From positions 1 to 64,000 of the forward strand of contig DATJYC010000046.1 of NCBI GenBank assembly GCA_035499735.1: 64,000 nucleotides of DNA, read 5' to 3'. The DNA comes from VBDM01 sp035499735. GTDB lineage: Bacteria; Pseudomonadota; Gammaproteobacteria; Burkholderiales; SG8-39. The notes under the pieces were generated by a model, which made no database searches, was not told where the DNA came from, and worked only from the letters and a program-made list of their open reading frames with translations. The position numbers and the translations under genes are program-made. Positions 19,624-27,802 of this stretch are shown one piece after another (position 1 is the stretch's first letter; the number at the start of each line of letters is the position of its first letter).

Positions 19624-20277
19624 ATGAGAGCGAGCTACCCTCACCCGATCATCGCCCGCGAGGGATGGCCCTTTCTTGCGGCGGCAATCGCTGCCGCGGC
19701 GGTCGTGACCTGGCTCGCAGGGTGGTGGTCCGCCCCGTTCTGGCTGGCCGCGCTGTTCGTGCTCCAGTTCTTCCGTGATCCGGCTCGCGAAGTTCCGGGC
19801 GACGCGGCGGCCGTGGTCTCGCCGGCCGACGGTCGGATCGTCGCGGTCGAGCACGCAACCGATCCCTACCTGGTCCGAGACTCGATCAAGATCAGCGTGT
19901 TCATGAACGTCTTCAACGTCCATTCCAACCGCTCGCCGGTCGACGGGCGAGTGCAGAAGTGCTGGTACAACCCGGGAAAATTCGTCAACGCCGCGCTTGA
20001 CAAGGCTTCCGCGGAGAACGAGCGCAACGCCCTGTGGCTGAAGACGACCGCAGGAGCGGACGTTACCTGCGTTCAGGTTGCGGGCCTGATCGCGCGGCGC
20101 ATTCTCTGCTATGTCCGCGAGGGAGACGGCCTCGCGAAGGGACAGAGGTTCGGCTTCATCCGCTTCGGATCCCGCGTGGACGTCTACGTCCCGAAGGATT
20201 CCAGGCCCGTTGCCGCGCTCGGAGACAAGGTCTACGCGAGCAGCACCGTGATCGCCACGCTGGCCGGTCATGCTTGA
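19624..20277 (+). CDS. psd: Phosphatidylserine decarboxylase proenzyme
   Basis: Decarboxylates phosphatidylserine to phosphatidylethanolamine. The 217 residues match the short form of the enzyme. The HSNRSPVDG motif is present, and the self-cleavage site that creates the pyruvoyl group is the Gly-Ser pair in RFGSRVDVYVP. Two hydrophobic segments near the N-terminus anchor it to the inner membrane. It follows ilvC by 13 bases and overlaps pssA by 8 bases, so the two consecutive phospholipid enzymes are coupled. Confidence 0.95.
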   Translation: MRASYPHPIIAREGWPFLAAAIAAAAVVTWLAGWWSAPFWLAALFVLQFFRDPAREVPGDAAAVVSPADGRIVAVEHATDPYLVRDSIKISVFMNVFNVHSNRSPVDGRVQKCWYNPGKFVNAALDKASAENERNALWLKTTAGADVTCVQVAGLIARRILCYVREGDGLAKGQRFGFIRFGSRVDVYVPKDSRPVAALGDKVYASSTVIATLAGHA

Positions 20278-21043
20278 ACCCGGGTTCCGCAAGCCCCTCC
20301 TGAACAGCGAGATCCGCCGGCGCGGGATCTACCTGCTGCCCAACCTGTTCACGACCGCGGCGCTGTTCAGCGGGTTCTACGCAATCGTGATGGCAATGAA
20401 CCAGCGCTTCGTCGACTCGGCCCTCGCGATAGGTGTCGCCATGTTTCTCGACTGGAGCGACGGGCGGGTAGCGCGGCTGACGCACACGCAGAGCGAGTTC
20501 GGGGCGCAGTACGACTCGCTCTCCGACATGGTCTGCTTCGGCGCGGCGCCCGCGCTTGTCGTGTACGAATGGGCGCTCAAGGACCTGGGGCGCTTCGGTT
20601 GGATCGCGGCGTTCGTCTACTGCGCCGGCGCGGCGCTGCGGCTCGCCCGCTTCAACACCAACATAGATGTCATCGACAAGCGCTTCTTCCAGGGGTTGCC
20701 CAGCCCCTCGGCCGCGGCACTGGTCGCGGGGTTCGTGTGGCTGGCGAGCGACAACAAGATTCCCGTGGCCGACTACGGCATTCCCTGGGTGGCCGCGTTC
20801 CTCACGCTATACGCCGGCCTGACGATGGTCGTCAACGTTCCGTTCTACAGCTTCAAGGTGGTAAACCTGCGGCGCTCCGTGCCTTTCGCCGTGATACTTC
20901 TGATCGTCCTCGGCTTCGTTCTCATCTCCACCGACCCGCCGATCGTGCTGTTTCTCCTGTTCGTGGCCTACGGAGTGTCGGGGTACGTCTACTGGCTCTG
21001 GAAGAAGCGCCGCCCGCCGAAACCGCCGGCTCAGTTGCAGTGA
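20270..21043 (+). CDS. pssA: CDP-diacylglycerol-serine O-phosphatidyltransferase
   Basis: A 257-residue integral membrane enzyme that forms phosphatidylserine from CDP-diacylglycerol and serine, the substrate of Psd encoded just upstream. The CDP-alcohol phosphotransferase signature is clear: DWSDGRVARLTHTQSEFG followed by QYDSLSDMV, with the metal-binding aspartates in place. Six to eight hydrophobic segments follow. Its TGA stop overlaps the ATG of the short leucine-rich leader ORF before leuA. Confidence 0.95.
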   Translation: MLEPGFRKPLLNSEIRRRGIYLLPNLFTTAALFSGFYAIVMAMNQRFVDSALAIGVAMFLDWSDGRVARLTHTQSEFGAQYDSLSDMVCFGAAPALVVYEWALKDLGRFGWIAAFVYCAGAALRLARFNTNIDVIDKRFFQGLPSPSAAALVAGFVWLASDNKIPVADYGIPWVAAFLTLYAGLTMVVNVPFYSFKVVNLRRSVPFAVILLIVLGFVLISTDPPIVLFLLFVAYGVSGYVYWLWKKRRPPKPPAQLQ

Positions 21044-21150
21044 TGCGGGAAACCGGCTATATTCCGCGCGTGCATTCCACACGCAATGCGTTGAAGCTCC
21101 ACTTCGGCGGCCTGCTTCCTGCCGGCCTGCTGCTGCGCCTCGCGCGCTAA
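21043..21150 (+). CDS. Candidate leucine-rich leader peptide upstream of leuA
   Basis: A 35-codon ORF whose ATG overlaps the pssA stop (TGATG) and which ends 100 bases before leuA; GTG 21070 is an alternative start. Eight of its last 19 residues are leucine, including the runs LLPAGLLL and RLAR at the end. CCTGCTG in the leucine codons (21126-21132) can pair with CAGCAGG at 21191-21197, while GCACC/GGTGC at 21187-21200 forms a competing local hairpin. This is the layout of a translation-controlled attenuator for leucine synthesis. There is no U tract, so a classic intrinsic terminator is not visible. Confidence 0.55.
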   Translation: MRETGYIPRVHSTRNALKLHFGGLLPAGLLLRLAR

Positions 21151-21186
21151 ATACTCCAATCCCAATTCGGCAGTACCCGGTTCGCA

Positions 21187-21200
21187 GCACCAGCAGGTGC
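21187..21200 (+). promoter_or_regulatory. Hairpin in leuA leader (possible attenuator arm)
   Basis: GCACC-AGCA-GGTGC forms a 5-bp hairpin in the leuA leader. Part of it (CAGCAGG, 21191-21197) is complementary to the leucine-codon run of the upstream short ORF, so the two pairings exclude each other. Confidence 0.4.
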
Positions 21201-21250
21201 GGCGAAGATCGCTTCAAGCTTCATTGCACGCACTGAATACGGAGCCTCAC

Positions 21251-22786
21251 ATGAAAGAGCACTTGATCATATTCGACACGACCATGCGCGACGGCGAGCA
21301 GAGTCCCGGCGCCTCCATGACGAAGGAAGAGAAGCTGCGCATCGCCAGGCAGCTCGAGCGCATGCGCGTGGACGTGATCGAGGCGGGCTTCGCGGCATCC
21401 AGCCCGGGCGACTTCGAGGCGGTCCGGGCGGTGGCCGGCATCGTCAAGGACAGCACGGTGTGCTCGCTCGCGCGCGCCAACGACCGCGACATCAAGCGCG
21501 CGGCGGAGGCGATCGAGCCGGCGAAGCAAGGCCGAATCCACACTTTCATTGCGACCTCGCCGATCCACATGGAGAAGAAGCTGCGCATGACGCCGGACCA
21601 GGTGTTCACCGAGGCGGTGAACGCCGTGCGCTTCGCGCGAAAATTCACCGACGACATCGAGTTCTCCCCCGAGGACGCTGGACGCTCGGATTTCGATTTC
21701 CTGTGCCGGGTGCTCGAGGCCGTGATCCGGGAAGGAGCGAAGACCGTGAACATCCCGGACACCGTGGGATACACGATGCCCGAGCAGTTCGGCGCCCTCA
21801 TCAGGCGCCTGCGCGAGCACATTCCCAACGCCGACAAGGCGATCTGGTCGGTGCATTGCCACAACGACCTGGGACTGGCCGTCGCGAACTCGCTCGCCGC
21901 AGTCACGAACGGCGCGCGCCAGGTGGAGTGCACCGTCAACGGCCTGGGCGAACGGGCAGGGAACGCGTCGCTGGAGGAGATCGTGATGGCCGTGCGGACC
22001 CGGCAGGACGTCTTCCGCTGCGACACACGGCTGGACAGCACCCAGATCGTTCCCGCGAGCCGGCTGGTCTCGGGCATTACCGGCTTTCCCGTGCAGCCGA
22101 ACAAGGCGATTGTGGGCGCGAATGCGTTCGCGCACGAAGCCGGCATCCATCAGGACGGCGTCCTCAAGAGTCGCGAGACCTACGAGATCATGCGCGCGCA
22201 GGACGTGGGCTGGGCCACCAACAAGCTCGTGCTCGGCAAGCACTCGGGGCGCAACGCCTTCAAGCAGCGCCTCAAGGAGTTGGGCATCGATCTCGAGTCG
22301 GACGACGCCTACAACAAGGCTTTCCAGCGATTCAAGGAACTCGCCGACAAGAAGCACGAGATCTTCGACGAAGACCTGCAGGCCCTGGTATCCGACGAGG
22401 CGGACGCCAAGGCCGCCGAGCGCTGGAAGCTCGTGTCGCTGCAGCAGGAAAGCGGGACCAGCAGGCGGCCGCACGCGAGCGTCGTGCTCGCCGAAGCCGG
22501 GTCGGAGCGCCCGGCCGCGTCCGAGGGCGATGGACCCGTGGATGCGACCTTCAAGGCGATCGAGACCCTGGCGGCCAGCGGCGCGGAGCTCCAGCTGTAC
22601 TCGGTGAACGCGGTCACGCAGGGAACGGAGTCGCAGGGCGAGGTGACGGTGCGGCTCGCCAAGGGCGGCAGGGTCGTCAACGGCGTCGGATCCGATACCG
22701 ACATTGTGGTGGCGTCGGCGAAGGCGTACGTCAACGCCCTGAACCGCCTGCAGGACAAGATGGAGCGCATCAACCCGCAGCGCTGA
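21251..22786 (+). CDS. leuA: 2-isopropylmalate synthase
   Basis: First committed enzyme of leucine synthesis, condensing acetyl-CoA with 2-ketoisovalerate; 511 residues. The DRE-TIM signature is FDTTMRDGEQSPGASM near the N-terminus, and the metal-binding HCHNDLGLAVANS motif follows at mid-length. The C-terminal leucine-binding regulatory domain is complete (VDATFKAIETLAA to VYVNALNRL-type end). ATG 21251 is chosen because the protein MKEHLIIFDTTMRDGEQ starts the family-conserved region; the open frame upstream is leader. It uses the keto acid made by the ilv genes upstream. Confidence 0.96.
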   Translation: MKEHLIIFDTTMRDGEQSPGASMTKEEKLRIARQLERMRVDVIEAGFAASSPGDFEAVRAVAGIVKDSTVCSLARANDRDIKRAAEAIEPAKQGRIHTFIATSPIHMEKKLRMTPDQVFTEAVNAVRFARKFTDDIEFSPEDAGRSDFDFLCRVLEAVIREGAKTVNIPDTVGYTMPEQFGALIRRLREHIPNADKAIWSVHCHNDLGLAVANSLAAVTNGARQVECTVNGLGERAGNASLEEIVMAVRTRQDVFRCDTRLDSTQIVPASRLVSGITGFPVQPNKAIVGANAFAHEAGIHQDGVLKSRETYEIMRAQDVGWATNKLVLGKHSGRNAFKQRLKELGIDLESDDAYNKAFQRFKELADKKHEIFDEDLQALVSDEADAKAAERWKLVSLQQESGTSRRPHASVVLAEAGSERPAASEGDGPVDATFKAIETLAASGAELQLYSVNAVTQGTESQGEVTVRLAKGGRVVNGVGSDTDIVVASAKAYVNALNRLQDKMERINPQR

Positions 22787-22799
22787 ATCCTATGCCGTT

Positions 22800-22820
22800 G
22801 CGCATTCTCGTAGAATGCGC
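22800..22820. repeat. Inverted repeat at the brkB start
   Basis: GCGCATTC (22800-22807) and GAATGCGC (22813-22820) form a perfect 8-bp inverted repeat around TCGTA. The TAGAAT at 22811-22816 lies inside it and the proposed ATG is at 22824. It could be an operator over the promoter or a 5' hairpin. Confidence 0.55.
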
Positions 22821-22823
22821 CCC

Positions 22824-24038
22824 ATGAGTTCGAAGCTGCGACAGCTCGCCAGGTTCGTTGCTTACCTGCTCCGGCGCTTCGACCAGGACCGCTGCCTGCA
22901 GATCGCTTCGAGCCTGACGTTCACGACTCTGCTCGCGCTCGTTCCGCTCGTCACCATCGTGCTCACGCTGATGTCGGCGTTCCCGGTCTTCTCCGGGCTG
23001 AGCGATCACATCCGCGAGTTTCTGCTGGCGAACATGCTGCCCGAGAAGGCCGGTGGCATCGTGAGCGACTACATCGAGCAGTTCTCGGGGCGGGCCGGGC
23101 ACCTTACCGCGGTCGACACCGCGTTCCTCGCAGTGACCGCTTTCATGCTGATGTTTACGATCGAGCACGCGTTCAACTCCATCTGGAGGGTATCGCGCCC
23201 GCGCCCGGTCGCGCAGCGCATTGTCGTCTACTGGGCGGCGCTCACGCTCGCCCCGGTGCTCATCGGCGCCAGCCTGTCGATCACCTCCTATCTCGTGGGA
23301 GCGTCGCTGGGGCTCACCCGGGAAACGCCGCTTGCGGGGACCGCCATCCTGTGGCTGGTCCCGTTTGTGCTGACATGGGCGGCCTTCACTCTCCTTTACT
23401 ACGTGGTGCCGAACCGCGCCGTCAGACCGGGCCACGCGCTCTTCGGCGGGCTGGTTGCGGCCTTCGTGTTCGAAGCCATGAAGCGGAGCTTCGCCTTCTA
23501 CATCGCACAGTTTCCGACCTACGCCCTGGTCTACGGGGCGTTCGCGGTCATTCCGATATTCCTGCTGTGGGTCTATTTCTCCTGGGTCGTGATCGTCATC
23601 GGCGCGTTGATCGCCGCGCTGGCGCCCGATTTCGCGGTCCTGCGCGACGCCCCGGGCCGCGACGCCGCAACCGGTTTCGGAGACGCGCTGACGACCCTTA
23701 TCGTTCTCGCCCGCGCGCAGCAGGGCGCACAGGTGCTCGACCTCAGAGGAATCGCCCGGGGGGCGTCCCTCACGGTGGACCAGGCCGAGCAACTGCTGGA
23801 GCGCATGACGGCGCGCGGCTGGGTGGCCCGGTCGAGCGGAGACAGATACGCGATGGTGTGCGACAAGGAACGGCTGCTGGTCGGAGACGTGTACCGCGAG
23901 TTCGTTCTCGACGGCAGTGGATCTTCCGGCAGGCCCCTCGTGGGTGCCCTGGATAACCTCATGACGCGCTTCGCCGCGCGCGCGGACGAAAGCCTGAACC
24001 TCCCGATCGGGAGGCTGCTCGAGGGAGAGGCCGCCTGA
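22824..24038 (+). CDS. YihY/BrkB-family inner-membrane protein
   Basis: About 404 residues. The first two thirds hold six hydrophobic segments with the family pattern (QIASSLTFTTLLALVPLVTI, then FLAVTAFMLMFTIEHAFN and LPIFLLWVYFSWVVIVIGA-like IPIFLLWVYFSW). The C-terminal third is a soluble winged-helix-like domain (TVDQAEQLLERMTARGWVAR). The family was once called ribonuclease BN, wrongly, and its function is unsettled. ATG 22824 is preferred over 22815 on alignment; neither has a ribosome binding site, consistent with a leaderless message. Its TGA overlaps the proposed pyrF start. Confidence 0.9.
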   Translation: MSSKLRQLARFVAYLLRRFDQDRCLQIASSLTFTTLLALVPLVTIVLTLMSAFPVFSGLSDHIREFLLANMLPEKAGGIVSDYIEQFSGRAGHLTAVDTAFLAVTAFMLMFTIEHAFNSIWRVSRPRPVAQRIVVYWAALTLAPVLIGASLSITSYLVGASLGLTRETPLAGTAILWLVPFVLTWAAFTLLYYVVPNRAVRPGHALFGGLVAAFVFEAMKRSFAFYIAQFPTYALVYGAFAVIPIFLLWVYFSWVVIVIGALIAALAPDFAVLRDAPGRDAATGFGDALTTLIVLARAQQGAQVLDLRGIARGASLTVDQAEQLLERMTARGWVARSSGDRYAMVCDKERLLVGDVYREFVLDGSGSSGRPLVGALDNLMTRFAARADESLNLPIGRLLEGEAA

Positions 24039-24757
24039 CCACTGTCGCTCACAAACGCATTCCGCGAGAAGAGCGCCTGATTGCGGCGCTCGATGTCCCG
24101 GACGCGGACCAGGCCAGGGCGTTGGTCGAGCGTCTCGGGGACAGCGTCCGCTTCTACAAGGTCGGCCTGGAGCTGTTCATGACGGCCGGAGTGTTCGAAC
24201 TCATCGACTGGCTTGCCAAGAGGGGGAACAAGGTCTTCGCAGATCTGAAATTCTTCGACATACCGGAGACCGTCGCCGCCGCAGTGCGAGGACTGCGCAA
24301 GCGCGGGGTGAACTTCGCCACGGTGCACGGCAATCAGGCAATGCTCGAGGCTGCGGGCGCGGCGAAGGGGGACGTGAAGATCCTGGCTGTGACCGTGCTC
24401 ACCAGCCTCGACCAGGGCGACCTCGACGATCTGGGATTCCGCTGCGACATCGAGAAGCTCGTCCTGTCGCGGGCGCGGCGAGCGCTCGCGGCGGGCTGCG
24501 ACGGGGTGATCTCCTCGGGGATGGAAGCGCCGGCCCTGAAGCGCGAGCTGGGCGATCGGGTCTTGGTGGTGACGCCGGGGATCCGTCCGGTGGAGAACCG
24601 CCCCGGCGACGATCAAAAGCGGACCGTGGACGTCGCGCAGGCGTTCGCCAACGGCGCCGACTACATCGTCGTCGGGCGGCCCATACGCCAGGCCGCCGAC
24701 CCGCTCGCCGCGGCGCAGGCAATACAGTCCACCATAGCGAGCGTGTTTCCCGCATGA
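24035..24757 (+). CDS. pyrF: Orotidine 5'-phosphate decarboxylase with apparent CTG start
   Basis: Last step of UMP synthesis. The active-site stretch FADLKFFDIPET (DxKxxD) and the C-terminal phosphate-binding TPGIRP and VVGRPI motifs are present. Homology demands the N-terminal strand LIAALDVPDADQARALVERL, whose Asp binds the substrate, but this lies upstream of the first TTG in frame (24122) and no ATG, GTG or TTG precedes it. The only plausible start is CTG 24035: it overlaps the brkB TGA as CTGA and has GGAGAGG four bases upstream. This gives 240 residues, normal for PyrF. A sequencing error is the alternative. The 3' end overlaps the convergent transglycosylase gene by 97 bases. Confidence 0.85.
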   Translation: MTTVAHKRIPREERLIAALDVPDADQARALVERLGDSVRFYKVGLELFMTAGVFELIDWLAKRGNKVFADLKFFDIPETVAAAVRGLRKRGVNFATVHGNQAMLEAAGAAKGDVKILAVTVLTSLDQGDLDDLGFRCDIEKLVLSRARRALAAGCDGVISSGMEAPALKRELGDRVLVVTPGIRPVENRPGDDQKRTVDVAQAFANGADYIVVGRPIRQAADPLAAAQAIQSTIASVFPA

Positions 24758-25362
24758 ATCGGCGTGAGCGTCAGCCGCCCCTGGTAGTGCCACGTGCTGC
24801 GCCAGGCGCCGATCACCATGCTCGGGTAGTCGGACTTGCCCGGCGAGCCGTTGTAGCGGGCGAGGGCGCGAGGCACGTCGCCTTTCTCGGCGTCGAGGTA
24901 ATACTTCAGGATGACGCAGCCGTAGCGCAGGTTGTTGCGCAAACTGAATAGATTGTCGCCCGGACGCCCGATCAGCCCGACCCAGAAAGGCATTACCTGC
25001 ATGTAGCCTCGCGCCCCGGAGCGCGACACCGCGTACTTGCGGAAGTTGCTCTCGACCTGAATCAGCGCGAGCACCAGCTGCGGGTCGATCTTCGCGTGGG
25101 TCGCCTCGTAGTGCACGGTCCGCAGGAACTGCACGCGCGAATCGAAATTGGGGATGCGCGGCTCAAGTCGCTGAGACATCTCCGTCAGCCAGTCGACGGC
25201 GGCTTCCGCACTCTTGAAGGCGTGCTGTGCCGGCTTGTCCGCGATCGATGCCTGCAGGCCCGCTCTGACCTCCGCCGCCAGCGGCTCGTAGATCTGGGCG
25301 CCTGCGAGTGCCGTCGCCGGGGCGAGGATCCCCAGGGCGAGCCCGAGCGCGGGGAGCTTCAT
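24661..25362 (-). CDS. Exported lytic transglycosylase (SLT domain)
   Basis: A 233-residue murein transglycosylase of the Slt70-like family that cleaves glycan strands with 1,6-anhydro ring formation. The signal peptide is residues 1-20 (MKLPALGLALGILAPATALA). The catalytic glutamate is in LALIQVESNFRKYAVSRSGA, followed by RGYMQVMPFW and ARYNGSPGKSDYPSMV, the usual SLT blocks. The last 32 residues are encoded antisense to pyrF and look non-conserved, as if an original stop after GRLTLTPI was lost. The gene overlaps the proS 3' side by 4 bases (its ATG is coupled to the proS stop). Confidence 0.88.
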   Translation of the reverse strand: MKLPALGLALGILAPATALAGAQIYEPLAAEVRAGLQASIADKPAQHAFKSAEAAVDWLTEMSQRLEPRIPNFDSRVQFLRTVHYEATHAKIDPQLVLALIQVESNFRKYAVSRSGARGYMQVMPFWVGLIGRPGDNLFSLRNNLRYGCVILKYYLDAEKGDVPRALARYNGSPGKSDYPSMVIGAWRSTWHYQGRLTLTPIHAGNTLAMVDCIACAAASGSAAWRMGRPTTM

Positions 25363-27068
25363 CGCGGCCGGGCGCCCAGCGGCGACAGCGCCTCGTCGAG
25401 GGGAACCTTGCGGCTTTCCTTGTCGCGCCGGCCCTGGTACTCGACCACCCGGTCCTTGAGCCCGCGCTCGCCGACTACGATGCGGTGAGGGAGGCCGATC
25501 AGCTCCATGTCCGCGAACATCACGCCAGGGCGCTCGTCGCGATCGTCGAGCAGGACTTCGAAGCCCGCGTCGGTCAGCTGGCGGTAGATCGAATCGGCGG
25601 CCTCGCGCACGGCGGCGCTCTTGCCGTAGCCAATCGGAACCAGCGCCACGTGGAAGGGCGCGATCGGCTCGGGAAAGACAATGCCCCGATCGTCGTGGTT
25701 CTGCTCGATCGCGGCGCCCACTATGCGGGTAACCCCGATGCCATAGCAGCCCATTTCGAACGGGCGGTTCTCGCCCGCCTCGTCGAGAAAGGTGGCTTTC
25801 ATCGAGTCCGAATACTTGGTGCGGAGCTGAAAGATATGGCCCACCTCGATGCCACGCACGATCTCGAGCGGCCCCTTGCCGTCGGGGCTGGGGTCACCCG
25901 CCACGACCTTGCGGATATCGGCGATCAGAAAGGGTTCCGGGCAGTCTCGCCCGAAGTTGACTCCGGTCAGATGGAACCCCTCTTCGTTGGCGCCGCAGAC
26001 GAAATCGCTCATGGCCGCGACCGCGCGGTCGGCGATCACGCGAACGGCGCCACGTATGCCAGCGGGACCTATGTACCCCGCCCGGCACCCCAGAAACCGC
26101 TCTATTTCCGCCTCGCTTGCAAAGCGGAAGGGATCGAGGCCGGGGACTTTCTGGACCTTGATCTCGTTCAGGGCGTGGTCGCCACGAAGGAGCAGCAGGA
26201 AGAACTCCGCGTCGTGCACGACGGCGATCGCCTTGACCGTCCTATGGATCGGAATGCCGAGGAGCGCGGCCACGTCCTCGCAGCGCGTCTTCCCGGGCGT
26301 TGGCACCTTCTTCATCGACTCGGCCGGCGCCTTGCGCGGGGTGCCTGGCGCAAGCGCTTCCGCGAGCTCGACGTTCGCCGCATAGTCCGACTTCGGGCAG
26401 AACGCGATTGCGTCCTCGCCGGAGTCGGCGAGCACATGAAACTCGTGCGAGCCGGTTCCGCCGATGGCGCCGGGGTCTGCGGAAACGGCCCGGAACTTCA
26501 GGTCAAGCCGGGTGAAGATGCGGGCATAGGTGTCGTACATGTTCCGGTATTCACGCTCGAGGTCGGCGTAGTCGGCGTGGAAGGAATAGCCGTCCTTCAT
26601 GGTGAACTCTCTGCCGCGCATGACCCCGAAGCGCGGCCGGATCTCGTCGCGGAACTTGGTCTGTATCTGGTAGAAATGGACCGGCAGCTGGCGGTAGCTG
26701 CGGATTTCCCTGCGCACCACGTCGGTGATCACCTCCTCGTGCGTGGGTCCGACGCAGAAATCACGGTCGTGCCGGTCCTTGACGCGCAGAAGTTCCGGTC
26801 CGTACTTCTGCCAGCGTCCGGATTCCTGCCACAGTTCCGCGGGTTGCACCGCGGGCATGAAGAGCTCGATCGCGCCGGCGCGATTCATCTCCTCGCGCAC
26901 GATGGCTTCCACCTTGCGCACCACCCGCAGGCCGAGCGGCAGCCAAGTATAGATGCCGCCGGCCAGCCGGCGGATCAGCCCCGCGCGGACCATGAGCTTG
27001 TGACTGACCAATTCGGCGTCGGAGGGGGCTTCCTTGAGCGTTGCAAGAAAGTATCGGGACGCGCGCAT
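25359..27068 (-). CDS. proS: Prolyl-tRNA synthetase
   Basis: Class II synthetase charging tRNA-Pro, 569 residues, of the long bacterial form with an editing insertion. It opens MRASRYFLATLKEAPSDAEL and contains QPAELWQESGRW, GPTHEEVITDVV and YSFHADYADLEREY-type motif 2 and 3 blocks; the C-terminal anticodon domain includes DDRDERPGVMFADMELIGLP. ATG 27068 fits the family start better than the TTG at 27077. TAGAAT on this strand (27078-27083) is only 9 bases upstream, again suggesting a leaderless message. A tRNA-Pro gene lies 7.5 kb away. Confidence 0.96.
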   Translation of the reverse strand: MRASRYFLATLKEAPSDAELVSHKLMVRAGLIRRLAGGIYTWLPLGLRVVRKVEAIVREEMNRAGAIELFMPAVQPAELWQESGRWQKYGPELLRVKDRHDRDFCVGPTHEEVITDVVRREIRSYRQLPVHFYQIQTKFRDEIRPRFGVMRGREFTMKDGYSFHADYADLEREYRNMYDTYARIFTRLDLKFRAVSADPGAIGGTGSHEFHVLADSGEDAIAFCPKSDYAANVELAEALAPGTPRKAPAESMKKVPTPGKTRCEDVAALLGIPIHRTVKAIAVVHDAEFFLLLLRGDHALNEIKVQKVPGLDPFRFASEAEIERFLGCRAGYIGPAGIRGAVRVIADRAVAAMSDFVCGANEEGFHLTGVNFGRDCPEPFLIADIRKVVAGDPSPDGKGPLEIVRGIEVGHIFQLRTKYSDSMKATFLDEAGENRPFEMGCYGIGVTRIVGAAIEQNHDDRGIVFPEPIAPFHVALVPIGYGKSAAVREAADSIYRQLTDAGFEVLLDDRDERPGVMFADMELIGLPHRIVVGERGLKDRVVEYQGRRDKESRKVPLDEALSPLGARPR

Positions 27069-27181
27069 AAGCGCCAAATTCTACTTGAACTCATCTGGGC
27101 CGCTTCCCCGGGTCGGGCGCAGCTTCTAATCCCCGCGGTTTTGTGAAAGAATGGGTGCAGACAGACTTTGCTGGATTGCCT

Positions 27182-27697
27182 ATGCTCGATCGAGACGGCT
27201 ACCGGCCGAACGTCGGCATCATTCTCTGCAACTCGCGCAATGAAGTTTTCTGGGGCAAGCGCGTCAAAGAGCACTCCTGGCAGTTCCCGCAGGGTGGAAT
27301 AAAGGCCGGGGAAACGCCGGTTCAGGCGATGTACCGCGAGCTGCGGGAAGAGGTCGGCTTGCTGCCCTCGCACGTGAAGATTCTGGGGCGCACCCGGAAC
27401 TGGTTGCGCTACGAAGTGCCAGCCCGGTGGCTGAAGCGTGACTGGCGCGGCAACTATCGGGGGCAGAAGCAGATCTGGTTCCTGCTGCGCCTAGTCGGCC
27501 GAGAATGCGACGTACACCTGCGCGCCTCGGAGCACCCCGAGTTCGACGCCTGGCGCTGGAACGATTACTGGGTCCCCCTCGAGTCGGTGATCGACTTCAA
27601 GCGGGACGTCTACCAGCGCGCCCTTACCGAGCTTGCCCGCTACCTGTTTCGCGATCAGGACCGCAAGCCGCTCCCCGCGGAAGCCGCGACGCGCTGA
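27182..27697 (+). CDS. rppH: RNA pyrophosphohydrolase RppH
   Basis: A Nudix hydrolase that removes pyrophosphate from mRNA 5' ends and so starts RNase E decay. The 171 residues begin MLDRDGYRPNVGIILCN and contain the Nudix box GGIKAGETPVQAMYRELREE with VGL after it. The family-specific GQKQIWFLLRL and FDAWRWNDYW blocks are also present. ATG 27182 is used because the residues encoded upstream (from 27143) are not conserved. It is divergent from proS. Confidence 0.95.
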   Translation: MLDRDGYRPNVGIILCNSRNEVFWGKRVKEHSWQFPQGGIKAGETPVQAMYRELREEVGLLPSHVKILGRTRNWLRYEVPARWLKRDWRGNYRGQKQIWFLLRLVGRECDVHLRASEHPEFDAWRWNDYWVPLESVIDFKRDVYQRALTELARYLFRDQDRKPLPAEAATR

Positions 27698-27722
27698 CCG
27701 GCCGTCCCGGGGCTCGCCGTGC

Positions 27723-27751
27723 TTGACACCAAGTCCTGCGGCACTTACACT
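27723..27751 (+). promoter_or_regulatory. Sigma-70-type promoter of the rubrerythrin operon
   Basis: TTGACA (27723-27728, a perfect -35) and TACACT (27746-27751) are spaced by exactly 17 bases and lie about 50 bases before the rubrerythrin ATG. Confidence 0.7.
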
Positions 27752-27762
27752 CGATCCATTCA

Positions 27763-27777
27763 TTAGATTAAGTCTAA
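27763..27777. promoter_or_regulatory. Fur/PerR-like palindromic operator
   Basis: TTAGATTAAGTCTAA is a 7-1-7 palindrome (six of seven positions paired) just downstream of the predicted transcription start. It matches 11 of 14 defined positions of the Bacillus PerR box TTATAATNATTATAA that I recall. Position over the start region and the peroxide-detoxifying gene downstream suit repression by a Fur-family peroxide sensor. No perR-like gene is in the window. Confidence 0.45.
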
Positions 27778-27802
27778 AATCCGTCCAACACCAGGAGGCA
27801 CC

